64,000 nt of DNA from Erythroxylum novogranatense (taxonomy: Eukaryota; Streptophyta; Magnoliopsida; Malpighiales; Erythroxylaceae). Location: assembly GCA_029891385.1 (NCBI GenBank), contig CM057225.1, positions 72,995,387-73,059,386 of the forward strand. The letters are read 5' to 3'. Each line of letters begins with the position of its first letter. Within the stretch, counting starts at the first letter, position 1. Below the pieces are notes generated by a model. It ran no database searches. It saw only the letters and a list, made by a program, of their open reading frames with translations, and was not told the origin of the DNA. Shown in pieces: positions 25,240-36,384 of this stretch. The position numbers were made by a program, and so were the translations under genes.

Positions 25240-26391
25240 CTCAGGAATAGGCAACGAATGAAGCTTCCCCACTGGAGCCTGGTGCTCAGCCTTAACCTGC
25301 TGGCACGTCATATACCTGGAGACATATTCTGCCACCTGCTTCTTCATGCCAGGCCACCAGAAATGTGGCTTAAGAGTGTTATACATCTTGGTAATACCAG
25401 GATGCATAGCATAGGCAGCCATATGCGCTTCCTCTAGAATCTCTCGTCTCAACTCATCCACATCAGGCACACATAACCTCTGCCCCATCCATAATGTCCC
25501 ATCCCTCACTTCGAATTCAGAACCCGAATCAGACTTCACTTTCTCAATCAATTTCACCAAAATAGGATCCTTGTCCTGAACTCTCCTGATCCTGTCATGT
25601 AGCATCGGTCTGAGCTTCAGAGTGGCTACTAAAGCTCCATCCTGCTCTAGATTCATCTGCATATTCAAAGCTCTAAACTGAATCAAATTAGGCAATCTCA
25701 ATACTTGAATATGAGCTGCACTGATGTGAGACTTCCTGCTTAACGCATCTGCCACCACATTAGCTTTCCCTGGGTGGTACTCAATTGTGCAATCATAATC
25801 CTTCAGCAGCTCAATCCATATCTTCTGCCTCAAATTTAACTCTCTCTGACTCAGCAGATACCTCAAACTCTTATGATCAGTGTAAATCTGAAATGTCTCA
25901 CTATATAAGTAGTGTCTCCAAATTTTCAGGGCAAAGACAACTGCAGCTAACTCCAAATCATGCACTGGATAATTTACCTCATGAGACCTCAACTGTCTCG
26001 AGGCATAGGCAATCACTCTACCATGCTGCATCAAAACACATCCCAAACCCTGATGCGATGCATCACTATAGACCTCATAACCTCCAGTGCCAGATGGAAT
26101 AGCCAACACCGGTGCAGTAGTCAACCGATATTTCAGCTCCTCAAAGCTCTTTTGGAACTTCTCATTCCATCTGAAAGCCACATCTTTCCTCAGAAGTTTT
26201 GTCAGAGGGGCTGAGATCAATGAAAACCCCTCGACAAACCTCCGGTAATAACCGGCCAATCTGAGGAAACTCCGAATCTCAGACACATTCCTAGGAGTTT
26301 CCCACTTCATCACTGCCTCAGTCTTGGTAGGATCGACCTGGATACCCTCACCAGCCACTATGTGGCCCAGAAATACTACTTCATTCAGTCA
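25237..26391 (-). pseudogene. RT end, RNase H and integrase zinc-binding region, element F
   Basis: Continues the pol frame after a TGA at 26391-26389. The N-terminal part (VRSF-like [16 protein letters not shown]) is the RT thumb/connection. RNase H follows with its acidic residues in [32 protein letters not shown] and VVADALSR. The integrase HHCC finger comes next, with [10 protein letters not shown] and [10 protein letters not shown]. RNase H removes the RNA template during reverse transcription. The 373 residues are free of stops, suggesting a relatively recent element despite the damage elsewhere. Confidence 0.88.
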
Positions 26392-28020
26392 AAATTCACA
26401 CTTACTGAATTTGGCATAGAGTTGCTTCTCTCTCATAAGCTGCAACACCACCCTCAGATGATCAGCATGCTCCTGTCTACTCCTCGAATACACCAAAATA
26501 TCATCAATAAAGACAATAACAAACTGATCTAGGTAGGGCTGAAAGACCTTATTCATCAAGGCCATAAAAGCTTTCGGGGCATTAGTTAACCCGAACGGCA
26601 TCACCAGAAACTTAAAATGCCCATACCTGCTCCTGAATGCACTCTTAGGCACATCAGCCTCTGCTATCTTCAGTTGATAATACCCTGACCTCAGGTCCAG
26701 TTTAGTGAACACCTGAGCTCCCTGTAACTGATCAAACAAATCATCAATCCTAGGCAGTGGATACTTATTCTTCACTGTCACCCGATTCAGCTGCCGATAA
26801 TCGATACACAATCTCAGAGTCCCATCCTTCTTCTTCACAAACAATACTGGAGCTCCCCAATATGAGACATTAGGCTTGATAAATCCCTTCTCCAGTAACT
26901 CCTGCAACTGAGCCTTTAGCTCCCTCAGTTCCACAGGTGCCATCCTATATGGAGGTATAGATATAGAAGCAGTACCTGGAACGAGGTCAATGGTAAACTC
27001 TGTCTCCCGATCCGACGGTAAACCTGATAACTCATCAGGAATCACATCTGAAAATTTCCTGACTACGGGAATATCCTGAAGCCTCTGCTCAACTCTGGTG
27101 TCAATCACATGAGCCAGATAGGCCTCACAGCCTCCCTGCATCAATCTCAGGGCACTCAGGAAAGAGATCACCCGGGTTGGGACTGCCTGACTAACTCCTC
27201 TGAACATGGATCTAGGATGACCAGGAGACTCTAATACGACCTCCTTTGTGTAGCAGTCTATGATAGCCCTATGGGCAGTAAGCCAGTCCATCCCCAGAAT
27301 CACATCGATCTCTCTCAATGGTAACACTATAAGGTCTGCTCTCAACATTGCTTGATCAATCTGGATCGAGCACCCCTTGCAGACCTCTCCCAAAGCAGTA
27401 GTACTCTCTAGAGGTGTACTCACCTCTAACCCATACTGTAATATCTCTCTATCTCCATGCAATCTACATGCCAAATGCGGTGCAATGAATGAATGTGTGG
27501 ATCCTGGATCCAGAAATGCAAATGCCTCAATATCAGAAATAAAAAGCATACCAGCTACAACATTAGGAGAATCCTGGGCCTCCTGCCTAGTTATGGCGTA
27601 GACCCTAGCCTGGGACTGTGGTCGGCTGCCCCGACCCTCAGCCCTCACAAAGGATCCCTCAGCTCTACCTCGGCCTCTACCTCGGCCCCTCTGCCCGGAT
27701 CCACCCCCTTGGCTCTGCTGTACCGTAGTATTACTACCCGATCTAGCATTGACAACAGACTGAGCTCCCACAGTAGCAGGGCAATACCGAATCTGATGAT
27801 CCATGGAGCCACATCTAAGGCAGGCTCCAGTCAATCGCCAACACTCCCCACTGTGCCTCTTGTCACAATGCTCACAAACTGGGGGAATCTGCCCTGCACC
27901 TCTACCACTACCACTTCCAGTCTGAACTAATCTCCCTCTCTGCCCATATCCAGACTATCTAGACCCTCCAAATGACCTGAAAGTCCTGCTCTGGCGTTGC
28001 TAAAACCTCTGCCAAAACTG
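26389..28020 (-). pseudogene. CCHC zinc knuckle, protease and reverse transcriptase, element F
   Basis: Reads in order: a CCHC knuckle [14 protein letters not shown] (nucleocapsid, RNA binding); an aspartic protease around [10 protein letters not shown] (catalytic Asp present; DPG rather than the commoner DSG); and RT with [30 protein letters not shown] and the catalytic FIDDILVYS. There are TAG stops at about 28002 and 27957, both where a CAG Gln codon is one C-to-T change away, and a TGA at 26391-26389 where relatives have Trp. The protease-RT frame itself (27834-26392) is open for 481 codons. It joins the gag frame by a one-base shift near 28021-28025. Confidence 0.88.
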
Positions 28021-28739
28021 CCCTAACTCTCACTCGATCTCTTCCCTCTGGACCCCTGACCCATCTCTGCATATCTCTGTCTCATAAGCTGCTCAACTCT
28101 CACCGCAGCAGCTCTAAGCTCAATAAAGGTACTCATATCAGATAGAGCCAATCTGGTGCGAATCTCCATATTGAGACCATGCTCAAATCTCCGACACCTA
28201 TCAGCCTCAGTCGAGATCAAAGCAGTAGCATAACCCATGAGCTCATTGAACCTCACCTCATACTCTGCCACTGTCATCCTACCCTGTCTCAGCTCCAAAA
28301 ACTCCTGCATCTTCATCTCCAGATACACCTTGGGCATATAATTGTCTCTAAAAGCCCTCAAAAAATCCTCCCATGTCAGTGGGCACGGCCTGATGGTACT
28401 ACCCGGGACAGTCTTCCACTACAGATAAGTCGGGCGCTGCAGAAGAGAGACTGCATAATCAAACCTCTCGGTTGGATCACAATCCATCTGATCAAAGACC
28501 CTATCAGTCTGCTCCAGCCATCCCTCAGCCTCAACGGGGTCTGTACTGCCATAGAAATCTATAGCCCCCTGCTTACGCAGTTTATCATACCTCCTCTCCC
28601 ATCTCACGGGAACCGTGGGAGGTAGCTCCTTAGATTGAGGCACCGAAGACTCCCTACTAGCTCCGACTGATCCCTGGTCAGCTGGTTGATCTATCTGATC
28701 ACCAAGAATGGATGACCTATAACCAAACAATAATTCCAA
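28021..28739 (-). pseudogene. Gag capsid region, element F
   Basis: Retrotransposon gag on minus. An N-terminal part with VRWERRYDKLRKQGAIDFYG and DPVEAEGWLEQTDRVF is followed, after a TAG at 28421-28419 in place of Trp, by FRDNYMPKVYLEMKMQEFLE and MTVAEYEVRFNEL. These are hallmarks of the Ty3/gypsy capsid that forms the virus-like particle. No ATG is visible at the very start, so the N-terminus may be lost or use a start I cannot identify. The frame ends at TAG 28025-28023, where a one-base frameshift separates it from the zinc-knuckle/pol frame. Confidence 0.83.
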
Positions 28740-28808
28740 TTAGTTTATACATTTCTCACAATAATTCAAGCCTAAATATTTAACTAGTCCAAACAGATGT
28801 CAAACCAT

Positions 28809-28820
28809 GCTCTGATACCA
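28809..28820 (-). promoter_or_regulatory. Primer binding site of F
   Basis: Minus strand TGGTATCAGAGC, an exact 12-nt complement to the 3' end of plant initiator Met-tRNA without CCA, six bases after the LTR end. Confidence 0.85.
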
Positions 28821-28826
28821 CCTAAA

Positions 28827-31800
28827 TGTAGCACCCCCTTGCCATAGGACATATACCAGGACGCCCGTAGGTCATTCCGATACACACCCTATGATAAGGG
28901 TGCGCTACGAACAATCACTAACACTTCACATGGCATCAAATCATAAAGCATCATTATTGAACATCACTAATTTTTTTAAACCCTAAACTTTCTCATTTCA
29001 TATCATCAAAAGCAGTAATTTACATATCTGTCAGTTTTCATTATCTGTACATTACTCCAAAAGAAAATCAAATACAAAACCTAACTAGGTCATCCCTCAA
29101 AAAGTGCCAGCTTACCGACCTGTGAGCCATGACTTCTCTTGCCAACTCGATCTACACGGTAGTAAAAGTCTCTCTGGAGCTATGAGTCTACTCACTCGGT
29201 CCTGAAAAATAAATTACAATTTTGGGTGAGTTTGCGAACTCAGTGAGGAACCATCATCAATGGTTCACCCAATTCATGCATACACAAACAGATCACATTT
29301 ATACCATAATAATCCATTCAAAAGTGCCACATGATTATTCACATGGGCACAAAGCAATTTACTTTTCACCCAATCAAAAACATTCAATCAAATGCATATG
29401 TAATGCGTATGTGACCCTTTTTCTAATTTATTACGTTGTTGTGACCGAGCACCTAAACTGTCCCATTAAGGGAGCATTAATCGGTGAGCCTGAGGCTCTG
29501 AGTCACCGTAGGCTCGAGGCCCAGTTACGTTGAGCTTGAAGCTCTCGGTGGCTGCTTTAGTCAAAACTGCCAAATTACTGATCACACATTTATGCACGGG
29601 ATGTATATGACAATATAAAGCAAAGCCCACATCAAAGTTGATCCCAAATTAATGCAGTCAACAGATAGTTCACACTCAATCACATTAAAATCACAATCAC
29701 AAATAGAGCACTCCTATGTCATAATCTCCCACATACATCGGACACCTTCGGTCCGAAATATAAGCATAAACAAACGCAACAGTCCCACCATTATTCTCCA
29801 CAGTGTTATAAGTGCAAAATATAAACAAATAATAATTAAGGAACCCTCTAGGTTACTCACCAAATAGCTTCCGAGCTAATGCCAGGAAGTCTCTGCAACG
29901 TCCGTGAGATGACGTTCCAACTGTGCCTCTATAACATTCAAAATATTCACATGTTACCAAGTGCACAATTAGAAATATTAAATAATGCACATGTAGCAAT
30001 TTAGATGTGTACAATGCATGTTCGTGACATTCCCGATACCATTCTATAATTCACATCAAAAAATATTTTCCTATGTCTTAGGAACCTATAGACACCAGAA
30101 TTACTCAATTTGGGCCTCTATAGGTCTGGATATTCCCAAAATTTAATCAATTCTCTCACTTGGATTCAATCCTTAAATCTCAATTAAATCCCACAAAGCC
30201 CACAATTCTACATGGAGAGGTAGATAATTTTCTTATGAATCTGACGCCTCGAGAATCAGGTCAATCGGAGGTCAGATGACGAAGATATAAGCAAAAGAAG
30301 CTTTAGGACAAAACAAACGATAAGAGAGTTTGCACTTATTTCCCTCTCTTCCACCATCTGAATTTCTAACATGCATAACTCTTTACACACTTATCCAAAA
30401 ATTACAACCAAGATCTCATTGGAAATATAACAAGAAACCCTACAAGTTCCATGAAGGGCTCACAAACCAATCTCACCTCTAAGGGTGCCAAAAACTACTT
30501 CAAAGTTACTGCCCATGAATGACCATATGAACAGTAACTGTGTTCTTCCAATCCTCATAACTTCTTACTCATAACTCCAAATAAGGTACATTATGCACCA
30601 TTAGAAAGCTCTACACATTTTCTACAATCTTCAAGAAGATCCCCCAATCCAATTCAATATATAAGAGGGTCAAAAACATAAACAAAGTTTCTTTCCAATG
30701 AAACAGTAAAACTACCATATGAACAGTAACTGCACTCTACTAAAAATCCTATCTTTCCATTCCTTATGCCAAAAATTCCAAGCTATAAGTCAAAAGAAAG
30801 ATCAAAAAATGTTCTACAAGTTTCATGGATAACTGGGAAGCAAATTTTATCTCTAAAAAAATCAATTTCTCAATCCAAGTTTCTGCCCAGATCTGTCATC
30901 CTCAACAGCAACACATTCTTCCAAAATTCATAACTTTCCAACCCATTGTCGAAAAATTACATACCATATAGCAATAAAAATTTCAGACAATATACGACAA
31001 TTCTCAAGAAGGACTTCAAAGCAAATTCTCATTCAAACTAGGTCAAATCCTCTCACTAAGGTGGCTGTCCTGTTAGGGTTTAAGAAATCAACATTTAACC
31101 TAAACCATAACAAAACTTTACAAATTTATATCTAACAATCCTTACATCCAAAATTCTCAAAAAATACCTCATTAGAAAGCTACAACAATCCTGTACAACT
31201 TTCCAGAAGGTCACTTGAGTCAATTTCACTCTTAACAGCCCCAAATAATTATCATAACACAAAAAGCACAAAACTTATGCCCTTAGAGCATTTGCACACC
31301 AAAACACAATTTGGGCTGAAATACTACCTGAACATTATCAGACCATCACATTCAATCTACACATAAAAAAAATTCGTACTTAGTGGCGTTAGAAAGCTAA
31401 CACAAAAATCTTCAAATTTCATGAATACCAAAGTAGCAAATTCAATCCAAATCAACCTTTAAAAAATCATCAAAATTTCAGGTCACAAGGTTCGGATACT
31501 GTTCATACAACACCTAACAACTCACTTTTCTTGCAAAAATTAAAATCCTTAAGGTCAGAATTGGACAAAACTTCCTTCATATGAAATCTAGTCATACTTC
31601 TTGAGTTTAATTTAAACTAAACCTCAACTCAAAAGCATAACCACATCAAAAGTTATAAGCAAAAATCTGAAACCTACACAAAATCACATTTTCCAGATTT
31701 CCTCCCTACCTCAATTCCTTTCATTCCATTACTATACCTACATCAATAAGCATCCATTTGAACCTCTAATTCAGCCATAAGTTCGTCACACATTTACTTG

Positions 31801-32865
31801 AGTAATCAATCACAATTTGGCAGCACACATACACAATTTTCTTCCCTAAATATCCATTCATCTACCATTATTCAAACATAAAAAAACAATCCAAAACTAA
31901 TCCATAACCAATTCACAACATATTCAACCTCACACATACTTATACTTACACCCAAATAATCCAACCTCTATATTTATGAAATTAATGTTCAATTAATCCC
32001 CATGAATGCTTCTAACTACCAAATGAAAGAATAGAATGCACAATTCTCACCTAAACAAGTAGCAAGCTTTCAATTCTTCAATCTTCAAATCACTTCAACT
32101 TTTCAACCTTTCTTCACACCCACGGTTACCACTCTTTAAGAAAAGGATTGAGATTTTTATGCATAAAAGAAGAGTAAGCACATAGGATATGAAGGTCTAG
32201 ATAAGTGGAGGAAGGTAGCACTTTAAAAGAAGAAGAAAACAAACAAAGGAAGAAGGAGGAAAGAAAGCTACGGTGGAGAAGGTAGAAGAAAGCAAAAGTA
32301 GACATTCAAACTAATGGAAGGAATGTCGTAGAAGCTTAGGACACTAGAGACAAATATTAAACCCTTAGACTAAGACATCCCTTATCACTTGCCACTTGTC
32401 CTGATTTTTATTCCGGTTCCAAATTCTACTCCAATTTCTCGTCAAATTCCAATGGCTTAATTCAATAAATCCTAACATCATGTCTCTAATTTTCCAGTGC
32501 CATCGGCGGTCATTTCGATGCAGAAAATCCACTCGATCGACCACTTGAAATTTTTCCGATCTGGACATTGATTCTCAAAAATTCCAGAAAAAATTCCCAA
32601 AATCCCCTAAAAATGGAAAACACACCTAGATCACTCCAAATCAATTTTTCAAGCACAAATATCATATGATTCACAAAAAGTTTCATTTAGACACATATGC
32701 CGGGAAATGTCATGAATGCATGTACAGTCATGTGCATGTGCAAACATTACCATTCATATTTATATAGAGGCTATAAGATGCATGTGCATGTCGAGATATA
32801 TTTAAACATTCCTAACCCGTCCCAACTGACCAAATTACCCTTCCCATCGGTGATGGGATGTTACA
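28827..32865 (-). repeat. 5' LTR of F (shared with a second, truncated unit)
   Basis: 4039 bp, TGTAGCACCCC...GATGTTACA, collinear with 18713-24132 minus its solo LTR. On its right it is followed not by genomic flank but by another PPT and integrase end. Examples of CAG-site differences from its partner: CTCAGTCAGCC near 23807 is CTCGATCGACC near 32530, and GCGATGAATCG near 21801 is ACAGTAACTG near 30530. Confidence 0.9.
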
Positions 32866-33207
32866 ATTCTCTCCTCCTAATAAAAATTTCGTCCTCGAAA
32901 TTCTTACCTGCTTGATCGAACAGGTGCGGATATTGTTTCCTCATATGCTCCTCGGTCTCCCAAGTTGCTTCCTCAGTTGAGTGGTTCCTCCATAGGACTT
33001 TTACCAATGGAATAACCCTGTTCCTCAACTGCTTAACCCGTGATCCCACAATCTGGACCAGCTCCTCAACATAACTTAGATTACTAGCCACCTCAATCTC
33101 CTGAGCCGGAATCACATGTGTTGAATCCTATCGATACCTCTGGAGCATACTCACATGCAAGACATTATGCAGCTAAGACATCTCACTCAGTAAATCCAGC
33201 TTATAGA
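32866..33207 (-). pseudogene. Truncated integrase/chromodomain end of a second F copy
   Basis: Begins with PPT text (minus TAGGAGGAGAGAAT, 32866-32879). It carries a near-identical chromodomain-like tail to F: EIEVASNLSYVEELVQIVGS, LRNRVIPLVKVLWRNHSTEE and ATWETEEHMRKQYPHLFDQA. Homology with 24133-24475 stops at about 33207, right after TCCAGCTTATAG, where unrelated AT-rich DNA begins. It preserves a Val-Leu where F has Asp-Met before WRNHSTEE, so it is a separate copy rather than an assembly duplicate. Confidence 0.85.
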
Positions 33208-34868
33208 AATTTGAGAAACTTTAGAATTAAATATGAGATATTTAATAAATAAGGACCAGTATGAGAAATTAAATCTTATTTGAAATCAAGTGGTATTTAA
33301 CTAGAATTAATTACAATTTTAACTAAGATTTAATCGAAATTAAAACTTCTTTAAATTAAATTATTAAAATTTTAAATTATATTATGAATAGACTTAAGTT
33401 ACGAATAGATAACATTTTTGTTAATCCTCTTTACTTCACTTGTAAAGTCTCAACTTTTGGTATGAATATCATTAGAGGTAGGACACCTTTATGACTAAGA
33501 TTTTGTAATAAACTAATTTTAGGATCGATTTGAGGAAAATTTTAAAGAAAAAGATTGAGTTAGACAATAAGGTACTTCATATTAAAGAATTTAAAGTCAT
33601 CTTGGCTTTTGAAAATAAAATAAAAAGAGTTTTGTATTTATTTTGTTACATATAGGATTAGGTCTACTTGAATTTTTCAACAAGAGTATTAGAATCCATT
33701 TTAATTCTATAATTTAATTAAGAATATTTGATTGTTATTGAGCGTAAAAATTTACAAATTAAATTTGAGTATTAAAATATGAAAATCATATTAACATCCA
33801 TTAATGACAAACTCTAAAAATCATAATCAAATTAGGTTATTCTTGAATTTTGAAAAGTTCATAATAATGTTACCACACAATAAGTTTTAGAAATCAATGA
33901 AGTTGCATCACCGAAGATAAGGATGGGAGTACACTACCAGCCTAACTTGAAGTCAACAGACTAGGCCTTAGTTAATCAGGAGCCCAGCTTGACCTAAAGC
34001 CCAATAGCCAAACCCAAAACTACTCGGACCTCCTATGGCCCAATCGAGCTCAAGTCCAATTTCGGGCCAAGTAGCCCTATGCCTATCACATTGCCACCCC
34101 TAAAAGATGAAGAAATCTGAAAAATAAAAAATATTCCATCTTTGTGTTTGAAAAACAATTGGACTAGAAGACAAAAAAGAATGTGGTTTTTGAAACCAAT
34201 CTCTTTATAAGCCACCAAAACAACCAAAATGGTTTTGATCATTTTGTTGTTGTTACCAGTCACCGCAAGAAATATAACAGTAGCCAAAACATGTTTCTAA
34301 TGTTTAAGGAGCAAGTATGTTCTAAGTGGTGTGTTGGAGTTATGGAATTAGTGAGTTGCTTAAATAATTTGGGTTAGAAACCCTTGCTCACTGGTTCCTT
34401 TTAATAATTCAGTGATGTGGTTCTTAAAAGACACAAAGGTAGCTTGGTAATGAGAAGTTGATAGGCACTTGTGATTGTCACTGTTGTTGATGACTAAAAA
34501 TAATAGGTGATGTTTGTGGCTTCTCCTTAGTAGCATTTGGACAATGTTTTCAGCTCACAATTGGTCACTATCAAAGATCATGTTGGTAATCAGTTGTGTG
34601 CCTCGTGATGTTGTCGACGGTGAGTGGCTAATAAGAGAAGGAAAAAGTTAAGTATTTATGAGAATAGGGTGGGGAAATACTGACGTTGTGAGGATGATGG
34701 TTCACTCTTGTCTTGGAGGCTATTACGTTGATGCTCTCTATAGTGACATTGACAAATTGAGGGATAAAAGGTGGCTAAGGCTTCATATTGGGAGATTAAG
34801 GTTTGGCAAAAGAGAGTTGTGCTTGGATACAAAGATAAGTTATCCTAAAATGAGGATGTTTGGGAATA
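33208..34868. other. AT-rich DNA of unknown origin
   Basis: Lies between the truncation point of F and the first recognisable piece of Athila-like pol. Open frames are short (up to about 84 codons) and show no family motif. A frame of 72 codons at 34658-34876 runs up to the integrase fragment but its protein is not recognisable. The segment may include decayed upstream parts of element A. I see no supportable gene. Confidence 0.5.
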
Positions 34869-35030
34869 AAGAATGAAGTGATGTACTATGTTTGGGATGA
34901 CCCGTTTCTATAAAGGCATTATGCAGATCAAGTCTTAAGGAGGTGAGTGCCTAAAAGTGAAATACCTTCGATTTTAGCCCTTTACTTTTTGTATGAATGT
35001 GGAGCACATTTTGGGGTCAAGAGGACTGCC
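34869..35030 (+). pseudogene. Athila-like integrase zinc-binding region, element A (part 1)
   Basis: Plus-strand remnant reading EVMYYVWDDPF, then HYADQVLRR after a stop, then PKSEIPSILA and YECGAHFGVKRTA. This is the segment before the HHCC finger of Athila/Tat-type integrases. It has in-frame stops and lacks an upstream RT. It breaks at 35030, where LTR J is inserted. The reading resumes after J at 38397 with LLESGFY and an FCKSCDRC-like stretch, so the two pieces are one gene split by J. Confidence 0.75.
35026..35030. repeat. Target-site duplication CTGCC, left copy (J)
   Basis: CTGCC directly precedes TGTTGGGC. The same pentamer at 38392-38396 follows the terminal CCAACA. It marks the outer limits of J at 35031 and 38391. 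Confidence 0.88.
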
Positions 35031-35186
35031 TGTTGGGCATCGTTTCTGGAACCCAACTCTTAAACCATAAAACGTGAGTGTAATCCAATGAAGTCTCCTT
35101 AACAATCATCAATTCCTCTTCTAGCTCTAATACCATACATGTTGGGCACCATTTCTGGAATCCAACTCTTACTTTGATACCAAACA
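35031..35186 (-). repeat. Repeated LTR-edge/primer-site units at the left of J
   Basis: LTR starts TGTTGGGCATC (35031), TGTTGGGCACC (35140) and TGTAGGATTC (35187) are each preceded or followed by a Met-tRNA primer-site remnant: CTCTAATACCA near 35126 and ACTTTGATACCA at 35171-35182. This looks like a tripled junction between LTR end and primer site, not the simple LTR-LTR product of recombination. Confidence 0.75.
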
Positions 35187-35813
35187 TGTAGGATTCTATT
35201 TTCGAAACCCAACATCACGAAACCATTTATAAACATGAGCGTATTAACCTGTAGGGTTATTTCCATGGAATCTTTGTAGCCATCATCGATTCATCATCAT
35301 TCTCATAACATCTCAAGCCACAAAAGCGAGCCCACACAACAGAATCACAATAATCATAATTGACTTCTTCAAAATTCTATCTCTTAGTCTCTAGTTTATT
35401 TTGGAGCAAGAACCAACTCAATTGGAGTTTTATAGATGAAAATATGCTTGAAAATCCAAAATGTGTTTATAACGTTGTCATGTTGTTCCAACCGATCCCT
35501 CATTTTCTTTCCATCAATCTTTCTGAATTCAACACCAATGGCTATCAATTTTTTAAAGGTATAAAAATGTATTGGGAATCCAATGCTTCAAGAATCGCTT
35601 AATTTTGAGTTCGGGTCATGAAGTTATGGCCAAAAGAATCAACCATGCTCATGTTCTTAATCATGTTGAACCTATCTTGGGATAATTGGCATAACTTTCA
35701 TTAAGAATGTTGGATTTAGTTAATTCTTAGATGATTTGAAAGAGGAATTCTAGATATACAACTTTTGTGAAGAACTCAAAGTGATATGTTGTCATTGGAA
35801 GGGTCAAAACATA

Positions 35814-35935
35814 GGTCGTGTGAATTTCACACTGGCAGACAGTGTAACTTTCAGGTGTGAATGTGCTTTTGTGCTAGAAACACACGGCCTGTGTGAATTT
35901 CACACAGGCAGACCGTATAACTTTTGGGTGAAATG
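35814..35935. repeat. Two ~71-bp repeats with a perfect palindrome in LTR J
   Basis: Units near 35816 and 35887 both contain GTGTGAATTTCACAC. The second is a 23-bp hairpin with 11-bp arms GCCTGTGTGAA/TTCACACAGGC. They lie about 150 bp before the conserved AAAATTTCATACTTTAT block, at the same relative place as the mini-repeats in LTRs E and G. Confidence 0.7.
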
Positions 35936-36283
35936 AAATTTTCACTCTCCAAGACCCCTCCAATGGATCCTAAACCCATCCTAACATCTCTTTTACTCAT
36001 AATCTTTCCAAATTCAACTCTTTTTAGTGCGATATCACTCCATATACTTTAATTATTCAGGATGCACGTTCTCTTAACACCGATATCCAAAAATTTCATA
36101 CTTTATATTGTTGGAAAGCTAAGAGGATAAGATACAACTTTCATGAAGACAAATTTATCTAATTCATCCTAGATTAATACAGATTTTCTCTTAAAGTTAG
36201 AATCATTCATAACAATTTCAACTACTAATTGGAATTCATCAAACTCCCAATCTCAATTCATTTGACTCTTCATATTCATCTAC

Positions 36284-36384
<101 letters not shown>

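Larger units (their letters stand above)
18713..33207 (-). mobile_element. Tekay-like chromovirus F in a truncated tandem array
   Basis: Order along the plus strand: LTR (18713-24132), gag-pol interior on minus (24133-28826), LTR (28827-32865), then the PPT-proximal 342 bp of a second interior (32866-33207) that breaks off mid-gene. An LTR with PBS on one side and PPT plus pol end on the other serves two elements, as expected from unequal recombination between elements. The second unit is then truncated at 33207. No target-site duplication can be assigned for that reason. The coding region is decayed by stop codons and one frameshift. Confidence 0.85.

Noticed and set aside
24564..28625. Plus-strand open frames opposite the F gag-pol
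   Set aside because: Shadows of the minus-strand gag-pol coding sequence.
28801..28826. tRNA-like text near LTR ends (GCTCTGATACCA)
   Set aside because: It is the primer site, complementary to a tRNA 3' end, not a tRNA gene. No cloverleaf is present.
33208..33260. Right target-site duplication for F
   Set aside because: The left flank pentamer AACTT has no matching partner at an LTR end, because the second unit is truncated inside pol.
34658..34876. 72-codon plus-strand frame before the A integrase
   Set aside because: No match to RT, RNase H or integrase text that would be expected there; treated as chance.
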